The notes below the pieces were generated by a model. It was given only the letters and a program-made list of their open reading frames with translations, was not told the origin of the DNA and made no database searches. Shown piece after piece: positions 53,318 to 64,000 of a DNA stretch of 64,000 nt; within the stretch, counting starts at the first letter, position 1; the number at the start of each line of letters is the position of its first letter. Source of the DNA: Phragmites australis (Eukaryota > Streptophyta > Magnoliopsida > Poales > Poaceae); contig NC_084921.1 of assembly GCF_958298935.1 (NCBI RefSeq), positions 1,002,001 to 1,066,000 of the forward strand. The letters are read 5' to 3'. The translations under genes and the position numbers were made by a program.

Positions 53318-54157
53318 TAGGACGTCTTGCCACCCCCTCCTAAACTCTTACAGGTGGTCACTCTATTCCATCTCCGCACGTCGCTCCCTCCCCGATCCGT
53401 GCCGCCTCCTCCTGGATCCCCCCACGACCCGCACCCGCTCGCTCCCTCCCAGATCCCTAGCCTCATATCGCCTCGACCCCTCCTTCCATGGCCACAGCCT
53501 CCGCCTAGGGCGGAAGCATCCTATGGGTTCCGGGTACGCTACCACTGACGACGACGAGAGGAGACCGATCGAGGGAGAATGAGGTACCAGACCATGGGCG
53601 TTGCGGGATTGGCGAAGCCGACGTTATCGCTGTGCAGCCGACGCTGCCTCCGCATTCTACCATCGTACGCCCCCTTCTTCGAGCCCTTCACTGAATGTCC
53701 GGCACCGCCCGCTCCCGTCTCGCCTGCTGCGCCCAAGCAGGATGTCCTGCCACCCCCTCCTAAGCTATGACAGGTGGCCACTCCACTCCATCTCTGCACG
53801 TCGTTCCCTCCCCGATCCACACCACCTCCTCCCGGATCCCCCCACGACCCGCACCCGCTCGATCCCTCCCGGATCCCTAGCCTCATATCACCTTGACCCT
53901 CCCTCCATGGCCACAACCGAGGCCTAGGGTGGAAACCTCCTATGGGTTTCGGGTACGCTGTCGTCGCCAATGACAAGAGGAGACCGATCGAGGGAGAATG
54001 AGATGCCAGGTCATGGGCTTTGCGGGACGGGCAAAGCCAACGTCGTCATTGCGCAGCCACCGCTACCTCCGCATTCTACCGTCGTACGCCCCCTTCTCCG
54101 AGCCCTTCATTGAACGCCCGGCACCGCCTTCCCCCGCCTCGCCTGCTGTGCCCAGGG
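53318..54157 (+). repeat. 420-bp tandem duplication, GC-rich
   Basis: Two units with a period of exactly 420 bp (ccaccccctcctaa at 53330 and 53750) cover 53318-53737 and 53738-54157. Conserved blocks include cgatccctagcctcatatc-like, gaggagaccgatcgagggag and ctccgcattctacc. Divergence looks like 10-15 percent by eye. The period is a multiple of three and long frames stay open on both strands, but the translations are low-complexity and I recognise no domain. It is probably part of a transposon carrying gene fragments. Confidence 0.85.
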
Positions 54158-54272
54158 CGTAGCGCCGACCCCGCCTTCCCTCCGGTGATCTCGCTGATCC
54201 ATTTCTCTCTGATGCTTCCTCTGTCACTTGTGGTGTTTGATTGTAGATTCGTTTGCTCGGGGCTGATCCAAA

Positions 54273-54350
54273 ATGGAGGTGTTTGGTGGTGGGGATGAGT
54301 TGATCAATGCTGAGTACGCGGAGTAGATCCAACCGGGAGATACATGTGCG
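54273..54350 (+). pseudogene. Orphan start exon (MEVFGGGDELINAEYAE), broken
   Basis: An ATG in good context follows a T-rich, intron-like tract ending in tgtag (54246). Seventeen codons read MEVFGGGDELINAEYAE, then an in-frame TAG (54324-54326), then IQPGDTC up to a possible donor (gtaag near 54351). It looks like a captured first coding exon that has gained a stop. I do not recognise the parent gene. Confidence 0.35.
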
Positions 54351-54664
54351 TAAGTTTTTTTTAACCCTTTTTGATTTATGTTATCGTACAATCCTCCTAC
54401 ATTTTAAGTATGTTTGACCTTATATGAATTATAAGGTCACCTCTGTCTTGCCTTCCCTGTCTGCGGCAACGCAATAAGGTATGTGAAAACAATCAGATGC
54501 CATACGTCATTTCACATCTTTAAATTGCTTGATTAGAGAGCTTAATCATAACAATAATCAATATTCAAAGTATTATCCTTTATTCTTGTTAGATTAACGT
54601 GTACAAATAGATTCTGATTACAATCAATTTTCAGATTAATTCCGGTGTTACCGATTTCAGTATA

Positions 54665-54940
54665 TGCCAATCAACTTTCAATTTTTGGGTACAAATGATA
54701 TTCAGTTTTTTTTCTTTTGAAAAGGTTGACGATGTTCTGTTCATTTTACTGAAAAAGTACAAATAATCTTCAATTTAAAGAAATATCATGACTGGTAATA
54801 CAATATGTGCCAATCACGTTTTAATATTTGGGTACTGATGATATTCATTTTCTTTCTTTTGAAAAGGCTGATGATGTTCAGTTTATTTTACTGTAAATAT
54901 ACATACGATGTTTAATTTATGAAATATTATGGTTGATAAT
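54665..54940 (+). repeat. 143-bp imperfect tandem duplication
   Basis: Units start at 54665 and 54808 (both tgccaatca). They share gatattcat/ag-tttcttttgaaaagg, gatgttc-gtt-attttact and aaatat-atg. AT-rich and intron-like. Confidence 0.7.
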
Positions 54941-55255
54941 GATATTCGATTTTCAGCTTCTTTATCTTGGAATGATAAATCTCATAGATTGCACACCAAT
55001 CATATTCATTTAATCATCTTCAAAGCGACACCGGGGGGGGGGGGCGCTCTCCATTTATAGACGACTCAATTTTGTTGATAAGATATTTGCTCGAATGGTG
55101 GGGATCATGCTTCTACTTGATGCTTCTGTTTGGATTGTTTGATCTTTAATGACCAGATGAATGCATATGTCTCTATGTAAATTCTGCAATTTTTGGCAAA
55201 GATATCCCTAGCACCTATCCTGATCTTTTTTTTTATTTCTCCCTTTTATATTTTC

Positions 55256-55330
55256 ATGCTATCTAGTCGTCTGGACCGGAAGATTGAGTTCCCTCATCCA
55301 TCAGAAGAAGCAAGAGCTATAATCTTACAG
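55256..55330 (+). pseudogene. Captured exon fragment of 26S proteasome ATPase RPT5
   Basis: Twenty-five codons read SRLDRKIEFPHPSEEARAII plus flanks, ending LQ at a perfect donor (cttacag|gtatgg). This is the conserved segment of the RPT5 (regulatory subunit 6A) AAA ATPase after the arginine-finger region; intact genes have MRSGR where this copy has MLSSR. Upstream sequence is intron-like and no other RPT5 exon follows. It is an isolated gene fragment, not a working gene. Confidence 0.75.
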
Positions 55331-57100
55331 GTATGGCCGCTGAAATTTGTTTACTTGTTACAAAGTTGTCTATATTTCATTTTTTCATTGCCTTCAGTAG
55401 ATTTAAAAATCCTGATCATTCATGTTCTTGTTTCCAATGTCTATGCATATGCGATATTTATGCATATGCTTGATGTCATCTCGTGCAAATTTTATTTCCG
55501 TTACAACGTACGAGCATTTACCTAATAAGCATATAAAAACAAGCTGTCTACCCGTGTGGTGGGTAGCATTGTCATTTGCCCCCCCCCCCCCCTCTCGATG
55601 CAGAAATGGACTTCTTTCCTCCTTTTTGACCGGGGAGCGAGCATGTGAGGGGGAGGGGCCCACCCGCAGCCCGCGTCCACGCCTCCGCCCCCTAGTGATG
55701 ACTTGTCGGTCGGGGAAGCAAATTTCATACCACTATATTTAGAAAGCCACTTATGAGATCTCATTCATCCATCCATTCTGTAATTTAGTGGTTGAGCTAA
55801 AGAGGATAAAAAAAGAATAAATATGTATCATCGTAAGAAAAAAAAATCTTTCGTAACATATGATCCTGTAAAATTTACTTCCGTCGATACCAAGTCACAC
55901 CACACCGCATCCCGTTCCACCCGTTGTCGTGGACTCGTCGTGCCTTTTCCCCTGTCGCGAGGAACTGATCGGACGGTGATTGTTGGTGGTAGTCGCCCGA
56001 TCGGACGGCGGCGAGGTGCGCCCGACTGGTTTAGTAGAGGAGCGCTACTGGTGGTGGTTTGGACAAGTTCATGGTAGCTGGTCGGTCTAATTACTTGAAA
56101 AAAATGAGTTGCCGATTTAGCCTCTGACCCAGTTGGTAGCGGTTACATCAGAGATGGGCACTACGAAGTCATAAAAAATGGAGTGACGGGAACATGCAGA
56201 CGGCCACGTAAACAGTGGACGGGATTGTGCTACCGCCACGTAGATATGCTTGTGGAAAACTGGAAACGGACTCCAGAACTGTACGCCTCATTCAGTGCTC
56301 TCCCTTTGGCCGAGAAAGGAAAGTGAGATATGCTGCCACTACCCACGCGCCTTCTTGCTGCCACTGAAGGAGCTGGCGCAGAGTGTCGCATCATGTCATC
56401 TGAGAGAGGCTCACGCGTACGCACGCACCGGCCGGCCGGCTCATGGCCATGCATTCGGGGTCAGCTACTGTGACGTACGTGCAGCCTACCGAAAGCTAGC
56501 TCTGGAACGCTGTGCACGTACTACTTACTATACGGTTACACGATTTGCAGGGAGATTAACGACTCGTCCAAAACTGAATCGTATCTCTCGGGGCGTAGCT
56601 ATACGGAAGCTAAACTGTTTGCCCTCGAAGCTCAACTTTTTGCAGGGAGATTACCGACTCGTCCAACGAGTGCCGGTACTGGGCCATGTTAGAAGTGATC
56701 TCCGTTAACTACCGTCCTTAGAAATAGATTAATAGTTAGTCATACGGTGGTGTATGATCGGTGGACCAAAATTATTTTTTATTGATTTAGTCTCAAGTTA
56801 TACCATGCTAATATAAGAAAGGGGTCCAACATCTATTGAGATTGATCGAGAGAGACTTATCGGGAGTCTATAACCTCATGCCCTACTGATCAAGGATACG
56901 TACAACAATGGCTCAAAGGCCAATGCCGCCCATTGCAGGAACGACATCGCCGACCTTCCTCTGCACTGACGCCCCTCCATGGATCTTCTTTATCAAGCCT
57001 ACATCATGCCTGCTACAAGCAAGTAGAGGTTATCGCATACATATCACACCTACCATGTCTTCAACAGTAGATTATGATCATGTTGTTAATTATGCATAAA
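55331..57100. other. Unassigned region with short repeats
   Basis: Homopolymer C runs near 55579 and a GC-rich patch to 55700 interrupt AT-rich sequence. A 26-bp phrase (tttgcagggagatta-cgactc) is repeated at 56544 and 56639, 95 bp apart. I see no supported gene. Confidence 0.4.
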
Positions 57101-59463
57101 CAGAGTAGATGATGATATTTTAGTGCTTAATTATGTCAATTGATTGTGTATTAGCCCCAATACATCCCTGTTAGTCGTGATTCCTCAAGATTAGCTTATG
57201 TTTTTGACATAATGTTGATAATTACCAACGATCGGGGCTCGGATAGCAACAAGAAGGAGGGGAATTGGGCGAAATTAAGAACCCTAAGGCTAATTCCCTG
57301 ATCCTTTTTCCAATCCCGAAACCCTAAACTCGAATTCCCCAAAATCCCTAACCCTAGATCAAGAGGAGGCGAGTTACTTACGTTTTGATGTTGATGTTGT
57401 CACCTTGAGGTCACTGGATCCGCCATGTCCTTCTCTGGCAGACCCGCCTCCCTTGCGCACCACTGTTTGTAGCCACCGAAACGTTTCTTCAACTCCCGCA
57501 ACTGCGCGTGTGTGCTACGAGAGGTTTACTTGATGGTGCCACTCATGTGCGCGATGCGAAGGAAGTGCATCGCGTCGGGGATCTCAACGTTGCAGCTTCA
57601 TCGCACATGAACCACCGTGAATCCGCTCGACGGAGCCGCGCGCAACTTTGGCCGCATGCGAGCTCCGACGAGAGGACTCGTGGCAACGCATCTACTTCGG
57701 CACCAGCACGCCTGCTATTTCACCACGCCACTATCACTGTCTTGCTTTCTCGCTCGTGCGGATTTGTCAGAGGCTGGAGGTGGAAATGATGCTAAGGGTT
57801 AAGGTTTCGCGAGTTTTATCCCGCAAGCGCGTATGCGGACCGTTCGATGGCGGTCGATGACTATCGACGCACGGATGAGCAAGGCTAGCCTGCGGGCGTG
57901 ATGGGTCCCATGGCGGTGTTCACTGGACCGGGTCGGATGCAGCCTCCTTTAGGAGGTTTGCTCGGCCCATTTTTGTTTTTGGGCCAACTCATGTGGGATG
58001 AAGTTTACCCTAGCAATAATGAAATTTGGGCCAATTTGAGCAGACCAAAGTTAAGCTTTTAGGCTTATTATTTTCAGTGTATTTTCTCATTATTAATGTT
58101 GTTTTATTATGCATTGTCTCAGTTGATAATTGCCCAGAGAGACGTATTATACATCCTTTGACTAAATGAATATTGCCCAAATGATGCTTAGACTTATGTA
58201 ATTTTTGGAGTAATGTTTAGTTCCCAAAATGATGTAATTATTTTATGATAATTAAGGAATTCACAAATTTAGTTAATGATTAAATTTTATTTTAAGTGAT
58301 ATTTTCTGGCCTCTTATAATTAAGTTTGTCTCAAATCAAAATGGAACCAACGAGAAATTTTGATTTAGGACTATAACCAAATTATGGGCATTAGTATACT
58401 TAATGTTGATTTTTTATGGTTGTTTATAATCATGAATTGTCAGAATTTATTGCTCACTAATGAAATATTTATGTCCCTAGATCATGCATATTTCATGGAC
58501 CCAATTTTGAGCATAAGTTTTAAGTTGGCCTTATGGATATTTTTCAACAGGGTCATAAATAATGTTTAAGTGCATTCAGAGATAAGCTAAGTTGGGATCA
58601 CTTACGTTGTCAGATATTTTATGTTGTCATTTTATGTTGATAAGAATTTTCTTATGCTTTAATATTGCTTTAAAATTATGATCTTAAGTTTTTCCTTATT
58701 TTTAATTTAGCATTTATTTACTGTTCATTAATTATGATATTATTTAATGTTTATGCTTCCGTAAATAAGTAATGTTTAATGCACTTTTTTCACATGATTC
58801 AAGCTTGCCTCTAATTAAAAGATTTTGCTTTTAGACAATGTGGTTATGATTAATTTTATAGGTAATGGTCATGTACTGACCAACATTATTATAGTCATAT
58901 GTCATTCAATTTATTCTTAAATTAATTAAGTTATTGAGTCGTTTTATCTCAAGCATTTATATGGTCATAATTGTGTAATAATTAAGTTGTCTCTAATTAA
59001 GATGTAACTAATGAGAGGTATTAATTAGATATTTGATGATGTTTGAGGATAATATCGTGGCGCATGATTATATTCTGACCAAAGTTGATTATAGTTATGT
59101 ATCATTCTTATAGTTTCTCTAATTAAAATGGAACCAACGAGAAGTTTTTGTTAGAGATTTTATGTTGATTTAAGGATTATATTTCATGGCTCATGGTTAT
59201 ATACTGTCCAACGTTATTTATGACCATTTTTCATCTCTATTAGTGAATCCAGTTAGTCTTCTTTTTCTGCCAAAAGGTGATGAAAGTTGGACGAGTTATT
59301 CTTTCCTCAAGTTAGGTTCTTCTTCATTTCTGCCCAAAGGTGAAGTGAATTGGAATTATTAAAGATTGATGTCAGTATGTTATTAATCTGACTAGTGCAT
59401 GATTAATTTCATGGCAGATAATTATTCACAACTTTTGTAGATATTGAAAGGACAATTATATCA
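57101..59463. mobile_element. Decayed transposon block, left part
   Basis: 57240-57900 is GC-richer with a leader-like stretch (complement: atggcggatccagtgacc near 57425, preceding a splice-like gtaagtaac). From 58000 it is AT-rich with scattered repeat phrases. I find no intact domain. The same kind of sequence resumes at 61675 after the inserted element, so both parts may be one old LTR retrotransposon. The class is inferred only. Confidence 0.4.
58806..59235 (+). repeat. Degenerate tandem array with CTCTAATTAAAATGGAACCAA motif
   Basis: Units near 58806 (partial), 58988 and 59112 share ctctaattaa(a/g)atg, then about 70 bp later ggtcatg-actgaccaa-ttattata and atgtcattc. A further isolated copy of the first motif lies at 58324-58370. 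The two best adjacent units are 124 bp apart. Confidence 0.6.
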
Positions 59464-61674
59464 CCTAGAAAGAGGTGAATAGGTATTTTTACAAAAATTC
59501 ATTCTATTTTACCGTCGGCCTAAACTTACATCAAAAAATAAACTAACGGATTTTTCACAAGCGAAAATCCTAAATATGCTAAGCTCAACTAGTTCACATT
59601 CACTCTAAATAAGTATAAAAGTTACAATTTCAGGTGACAAAGATTATTCAAAACTAGCAAAAGATATGTAAGAAAACTCTAGTTAAAAAACTCTAAACAC
59701 ACTGTTCACCGGAGGTTTCGGTTCAATCCGGAGCCTTCGGGTTCAAATCTGATTATATAGAACCCAGAGCTCCCGGGTTAAATCTAGAGAATTAAAGGAC
59801 GCCTAAGGAGTTCTAGCTCAAACCAAATGAAGTCGTATGTTCCAAATGATGATTTCAAGTAGATCCACGAAGAATCTACAATTAATTTCACACGAGCAAG
59901 TAAATCAGGCAATATGCATAAATGCTTAGCAAGAACTCAAGAAAAAGATACAAGAGAGGAGACATAAGATTTATTTTTCGAAGTTCGAGCACCTCCTCTA
60001 GAGGTTCCTATGTCTCCGTTGAGGGGCTCGGTCACACTTGAGTCGGGTCTCTCTCAACCATTTTCCTCTCCAAACTCGATCACACTTGAGTTTGGGATTC
60101 CACTCTTTATTTTTTCACTTCTGAAGGTGAAATCAAAGCCTTCACAAACTTTCCGCAGCACACCACAACCTTGGGTGCTCGCAATGCTTAGCCGCCTAGG
60201 GCATTGAATCCCCAAGAGTAACAAACGCTTCACGAACTTCTTCCCGATGAAGATGGGATTTAGCTCACTTGCACCTAATCTTTTAATCTCTCAACAAAAC
60301 TAACTTTTCTTCTCAAATCTCATACTAAAATGGAGTGGGGAGAAGTTCTTTTGTCTCTAGAATATTTTTCTTTCGTACTCAAGCAGGAGAAACAAGGGTG
60401 GGGTGAGGGGGTATTTATACCCTTCCCCCAAAACTAGCTGTAACATGCTTTTCTGGCCTAACCCAGATACTTTGGGTTCAACCTGGAATCTCCAAGTAAA
60501 ACATTTAGACCTTAACTGAGCATCCCTACTCGGAGCAATGTCTGCGGACTCTAGCAACCCAGAGTATCTGGATCAACCTAGAACATCTGAATAAAACACT
60601 TTGGCTCTAATAAACCACCCAGCTCGGAGTTAAATTCGGAGACTCCGGCCAACTTAGAGTATCCGAGACAGCCCGGAACATCCGAGTTTAGCACCGCTAG
60701 CCCTCTGAAAACGACGATAACTTTTGATCCCGAAGTTAGATTTTAACGATTTTAGACTCTACGGAAAGCTTATTCAGAGGATTGTATATCCCAACTCTAG
60801 GATCAAGCTAGGAACACTCTGAAATCCAATTTAGATACTTTCACACTTTCCGCACTGGACTCTTAAAGCGAACTCTCACTTTGTGTTGGTTAGAAACTCT
60901 TAAGAATTGAGGCACAACAATTAGCTCACGTTGCATCCCTCTTAATAGTGCGACATACCTATACTCAAATTCAAATGTAAGATTCGTTTGAACTAATTTA
61001 AGTCTTTGAATATCTTCAAGTACCACTTCTTTCTTTCAAACTTTGAGGGTTGCCAACTTCTATATCGTATTCACTCCATCTCTTCTTAATTCTTCATGTG
61101 ATTGATGCGAATCACCTATAGCTTCCCAAGGCATCACACGATATTGGCGCAAACCCTTCTCTCGCTCGTCACCACCGCCTTGGTTCTTGGGCACTAAGCC
61201 ATTTGCTTGTACTTCACCACCGGATTGTCCATCGTAGCCAAGTCTTGTTTGCCCTTCATCGTATTTTCATAGAAAACTATTTTGTATCCGACATCTTCGA
61301 TAAATATATGAAGTCCAATATTGTTCTTCACTCTTGGCATATAGAATATATCAACTCAACTCATGCATTCTTAAAGAACCTAACCCTAACTCGCTCTCAA
61401 GCACAAAGCATATGGGTTAATCCATTAAAACTCAATTGACAATTCTATACCTTTAATCACTTAGTCTTCACAAGTGACTTAGCCTTAATGTTTGTTGTTA
61501 ATCTTCTTTGAGCTTCTCTTCCGAGCATCATATAGAGCTCATTCATCTTGATGCATATCTCTCCTCCATGCATCACCTGTGGAACATCATACTAACAATT
61601 CTCAACAATATTGTTAGTTCATAGGTATTATCATTAATTATCAAAATCACATATAAAGGCTAGATGCACTTTCA
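59464..61674. mobile_element. Non-coding element of the CCTAGAGGGGGTGAATAGG family, copy B
   Basis: It begins cctagaaagaggtgaatagg (59464) and ends agatgcactttca (61674), the same termini as copy A at 28697-29986. Flanks tatatca and tatatta may be a decayed duplication. The shared core (about 60005-60245) includes tctccgttgagg, cgggtctctctcaaccattt, agccgcctaggg, aagagtaacaaacgc and ttcccgatgaag. Repeated gtt-cggag/ctccgg-type motifs recur (59705-59790; 60460-60690). It encodes no protein. At 2.2 kb it is longer than copy A (1.3 kb). Confidence 0.68.
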
Positions 61675-62760
61675 TATATTAAAGTAATAATCAGTGATAT
61701 GTCCCTATTATAAATTTAGCTATAAGTTCTTCGGTTGTTTCCAGTACCTAATAAGAAATACATTAATTTATTAGTATATTCTTAAGGTAATGTATATTGC
61801 TTACGCACATAAACATAATGATAATGTGGCTCCCATTAGAGATACATATAATAATTTAGACATTGATGAAAATTCAATATTCTAATGACTAATAGGAGCA
61901 ACTTAAGCAAATGTACTTATGATCATAAAATTTAGGATCTGGAGGAGCAATCCTCTGATTAAATTATGATTATCTGCTAATAAGGAAAATCATTATGAAG
62001 TTCGTCAAAAGTTCTTGCCAATACACTGATCATAAAAGTGCTCAAAGAATAATAAGCTTGGACATAAAGAATTATTGGAGCCTTTCTAATTCACTTCATT
62101 ATGTCATTCTTTTCTACGACAACAATGAAGAATGAGAAGTGAAATATGATTGTGCCCAGAATTAATGCATTCATAAAGAAAGTTGGTGATATACTAAGAT
62201 AAAGAACTACATTTATGTTGCCAATATTACCTCAGAAATATAAAATATTTTAAAGCAAAGTCTTAGAGAAGGGATAGGATGCTAATATTTGAAGCTGTTG
62301 GAAGTTTTCCATCGGTACTAAATTATGCTTTAACCCTCCATCCTAATAATGTAATTTATATCCTTATTATGAGAAGTAATTTTCTTATGTTTCTCAACGT
62401 TACAATCTTATGAATTAGTTGAGGAGCATTAAGTATGTTGCTAACTCTATTGACTTTACTTAGAGTTCATCAAAATTATGGCATTGCTGCTTATGCGACA
62501 TTTCGAGGAGGAGAATAAAACGTCTCATTAAGAAAGGAAATACTTCATTATGTGAGATATAAACCCTATAAATAAATTTCTTACTCCATTAAATATATGA
62601 AAGAAGTAAAAATAATCGCACATATATTTAGTGCCGCTTACATCTCCAGGATGTCCTGCCGACGGCAGGGGTACTACCTTGTATGTCCTCAAATTCACAA
62701 ACGGAGATTGAAGTCCCTCCAGCCGGACAACTCGCAGAGACATCTAAGTTTAGTCATATC
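61675..62760. mobile_element. Decayed transposon block, right part
   Basis: AT-rich sequence that appears to continue the block interrupted at 59463. Near 62640-62750 it turns GC-richer (ggatgtcctgccgacggcag), possibly near the element's end. No domain recognised. Confidence 0.35.
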
Positions 62761-63455
62761 ATAGATTTTTAGTCAACTGCTTGATTGACTGTTATGACTG
62801 TAATAAGCTACACTTTATTAGCTTTTTATTCACGTATCATACACTCAGCTTTCTTACTAACTTTGTCATGTATGAACCAAACATGCCCGTTGTAACAGGA
62901 TCGCCGCACGCCAGGCGTCTTCTTCGAATCAAGCCTCGTCAATGGTCATTCGCAGCCTGCGCCTCGTGTCAAAGTTTGTGACTGTGCACCAAGCTGCGCA
63001 GGATGCTTATGCTAAGCTCTTCACCATTCACCAACCCCCTGTCGCAAGCACACATCACTGCTCTGGTGGCATTATTTGTCTGGTCAGCCCCTGAAGATGG
63101 CCAAGCCGGGGTGGCTGATTGTATCTATGTTCGGGTTTGAGTGTGTTGGCATTTGTTCTACAAAGTTTCTCCCAACGTATGCATCTAACATTCTTCATCA
63201 TAACTACAGGTAGAAGAATTCTTCATCATGTTGGCCATTCAGTAACTCATCTGTACACGTATAGATCCTCAACTTTCCAAAAACTCAAAGAAAATACAGC
63301 AAAGAACTGAAATACTAAACAAGGCAAATGTAAATAACACTGGAATGATTATTGATGCTATTACGAAGAGGATGACAATTTAAAAAATGAAGTAATAATG
63401 GATGACTAAATAGGGAAGGCATATTAAGAAGGTTGTTTGGGCTTCCAAAGCACAC
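62761..63455. other. 3' flank of MFP1-like gene
   Basis: Mixed-composition spacer that would contain the 3' UTR of the minus-strand gene. No poly(A) signal was singled out and no further gene is supported. Confidence 0.4.
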
Positions 63456-64000
63456 TCATGACGATGCACCACCTTTTCTTTTCCTTGCAGTCCTTTTGGC
63501 AGAATGCGGAGTCCCAGCAGCAATATTCTGATTATGATCATTCGCAGGTTGCTCTTTCAGAGTTTCATTAGTCTCTGGTGGTGCACTTGTTCTGGGAAGT
63601 GTTCTTGGTCTCGGAGACCTGTTTGTGCTAATCTGCCTCCTCAGCCGCAGTATCTCACCCTTAGCTACTGCCAATTCCTCTTCAAGATGTCTAGACCTCA
63701 ATTCAAAACCGTCCTTCTCTGTCTGAAGTCTTGTTATGAGATTCTGAGCATCCTCGGTGTTTTCCTGAGCTTCGGTTGTGATTTTCATTTGTTCAACGAG
63801 AGCCTTTGATAGCATTTCTTTCTCAGCTTCAAGAGTGTCATTCCTAGAATGCGTGCTCTCTAGTTCCTTAGACAGTGACAATGCACTACTGTTCATTTCG
63901 TCTAGTGATTTTGTTGCCTCATACAGGTCTGCTTCAAGAGCTCTTCGTGCTTCAGAATCTACCTGCAATTGTTTCGCCAACGCTTCAAGCTCCCTATTTA
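63456..64000 (-). CDS. MFP1: C-terminal exon of coiled-coil protein resembling MFP1 (partial)
   Basis: The frame is open from the window edge (64000) to TGA at 63458-63456, giving about 181 residues of the C-terminus. Most is heptad-rich coiled coil (LEAEKEMLSKALVEQMKITT; SRHLEEELAVAKGEILRLRR), followed by a basic, Pro/Ser-rich tail ending KRTARKRKGGASS. This suits MAR-binding filament-like protein 1, a DNA-binding filament protein at thylakoids and plastid nucleoids, whose C-terminal part holds the coiled coil and DNA-binding activity. Coiled coils are hard to assign; another long coiled-coil protein is possible. No start codon should be inferred within the window. An AG at about 63963 could be an acceptor, so the open frame may include intron. 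Confidence 0.65.
   Translation of the reverse strand, partial: NRELEALAKQLQVDSEARRALEADLYEATKSLDEMNSSALSLSKELESTHSRNDTLEAEKEMLSKALVEQMKITTEAQENTEDAQNLITRLQTEKDGFELRSRHLEEELAVAKGEILRLRRQISTNRSPRPRTLPRTSAPPETNETLKEQPANDHNQNIAAGTPHSAKRTARKRKGGASS

Noticed and set aside
53318..54157. CRISPR-like or satellite array
   Set aside because: Only two units of 420 bp, in a plant genome, without spacers.
57508..57860. Overlapping plus-strand frames of 60-93 codons
   Set aside because: No recognisable domain, high Arg/Ala from GC composition, and located in a decayed transposon block.

Overview
This window is plant nuclear DNA from a grass (Poaceae), most likely a panicoid such as the sorghum, maize or Setaria group. 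The evidence is intron-rich genes with GT/AG junctions, a GC-biased single-exon gene (LRX), and grass-type transposons filling the space between genes. I cannot name the species from the sequence alone.

Five protein genes are supported. (1) 318-11962 (+): the 3' part, 22 exons and about 1,525 codons, of TIC236 (rice SSG4), the TamB/DUF490 protein of the chloroplast inner envelope. (2) 14944-21962 (+): a complete four-coding-exon gene for an Enhancer-of-polycomb-related protein (EPCR type, PEAT complex), 1,544 aa. (3) 37151-32884 (-): a complete 13-exon SERINC membrane protein gene, 441 aa; I placed the last two exons and the two very small exons by reading the reverse strand. (4) 50521-48944 (-): an intronless leucine-rich repeat extensin (LRX), 525 aa. 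(5) 64000-63456 (-): the C-terminal end of a coiled-coil protein resembling MFP1, cut by the window edge. These genes act in unrelated processes (plastid import, chromatin, membrane lipid/serine biology, cell wall, plastid nucleoid/matrix). No operon-like or pathway cluster is present.

Between the genes lie decayed repeats. 22.3-27.2 kb holds tandem and simple repeats around a GC-rich coding-like fragment. 27.2-32.4 kb holds two LINE remnants, one split by a non-coding element that has a second relative at 59.46-61.67 kb. 39.9-42.1 kb is a truncated Copia element. 42.1-43.6 kb is a further LTR-like insertion. 43.6-44.2 and 46.2-47.9 kb are two related fold-back elements. 53.3-55.4 kb carries a 420-bp tandem duplication, an orphan start exon and an exon fragment of the proteasome ATPase RPT5. 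57.1-62.7 kb is an AT-rich decayed transposon block.

I found no convincing new biological system. The most useful observations are the RPT5 exon capture, the two fold-back elements, the recent tRNA-derived SINE with a perfect 15-bp target duplication inside TIC236, and the paired non-coding element family.
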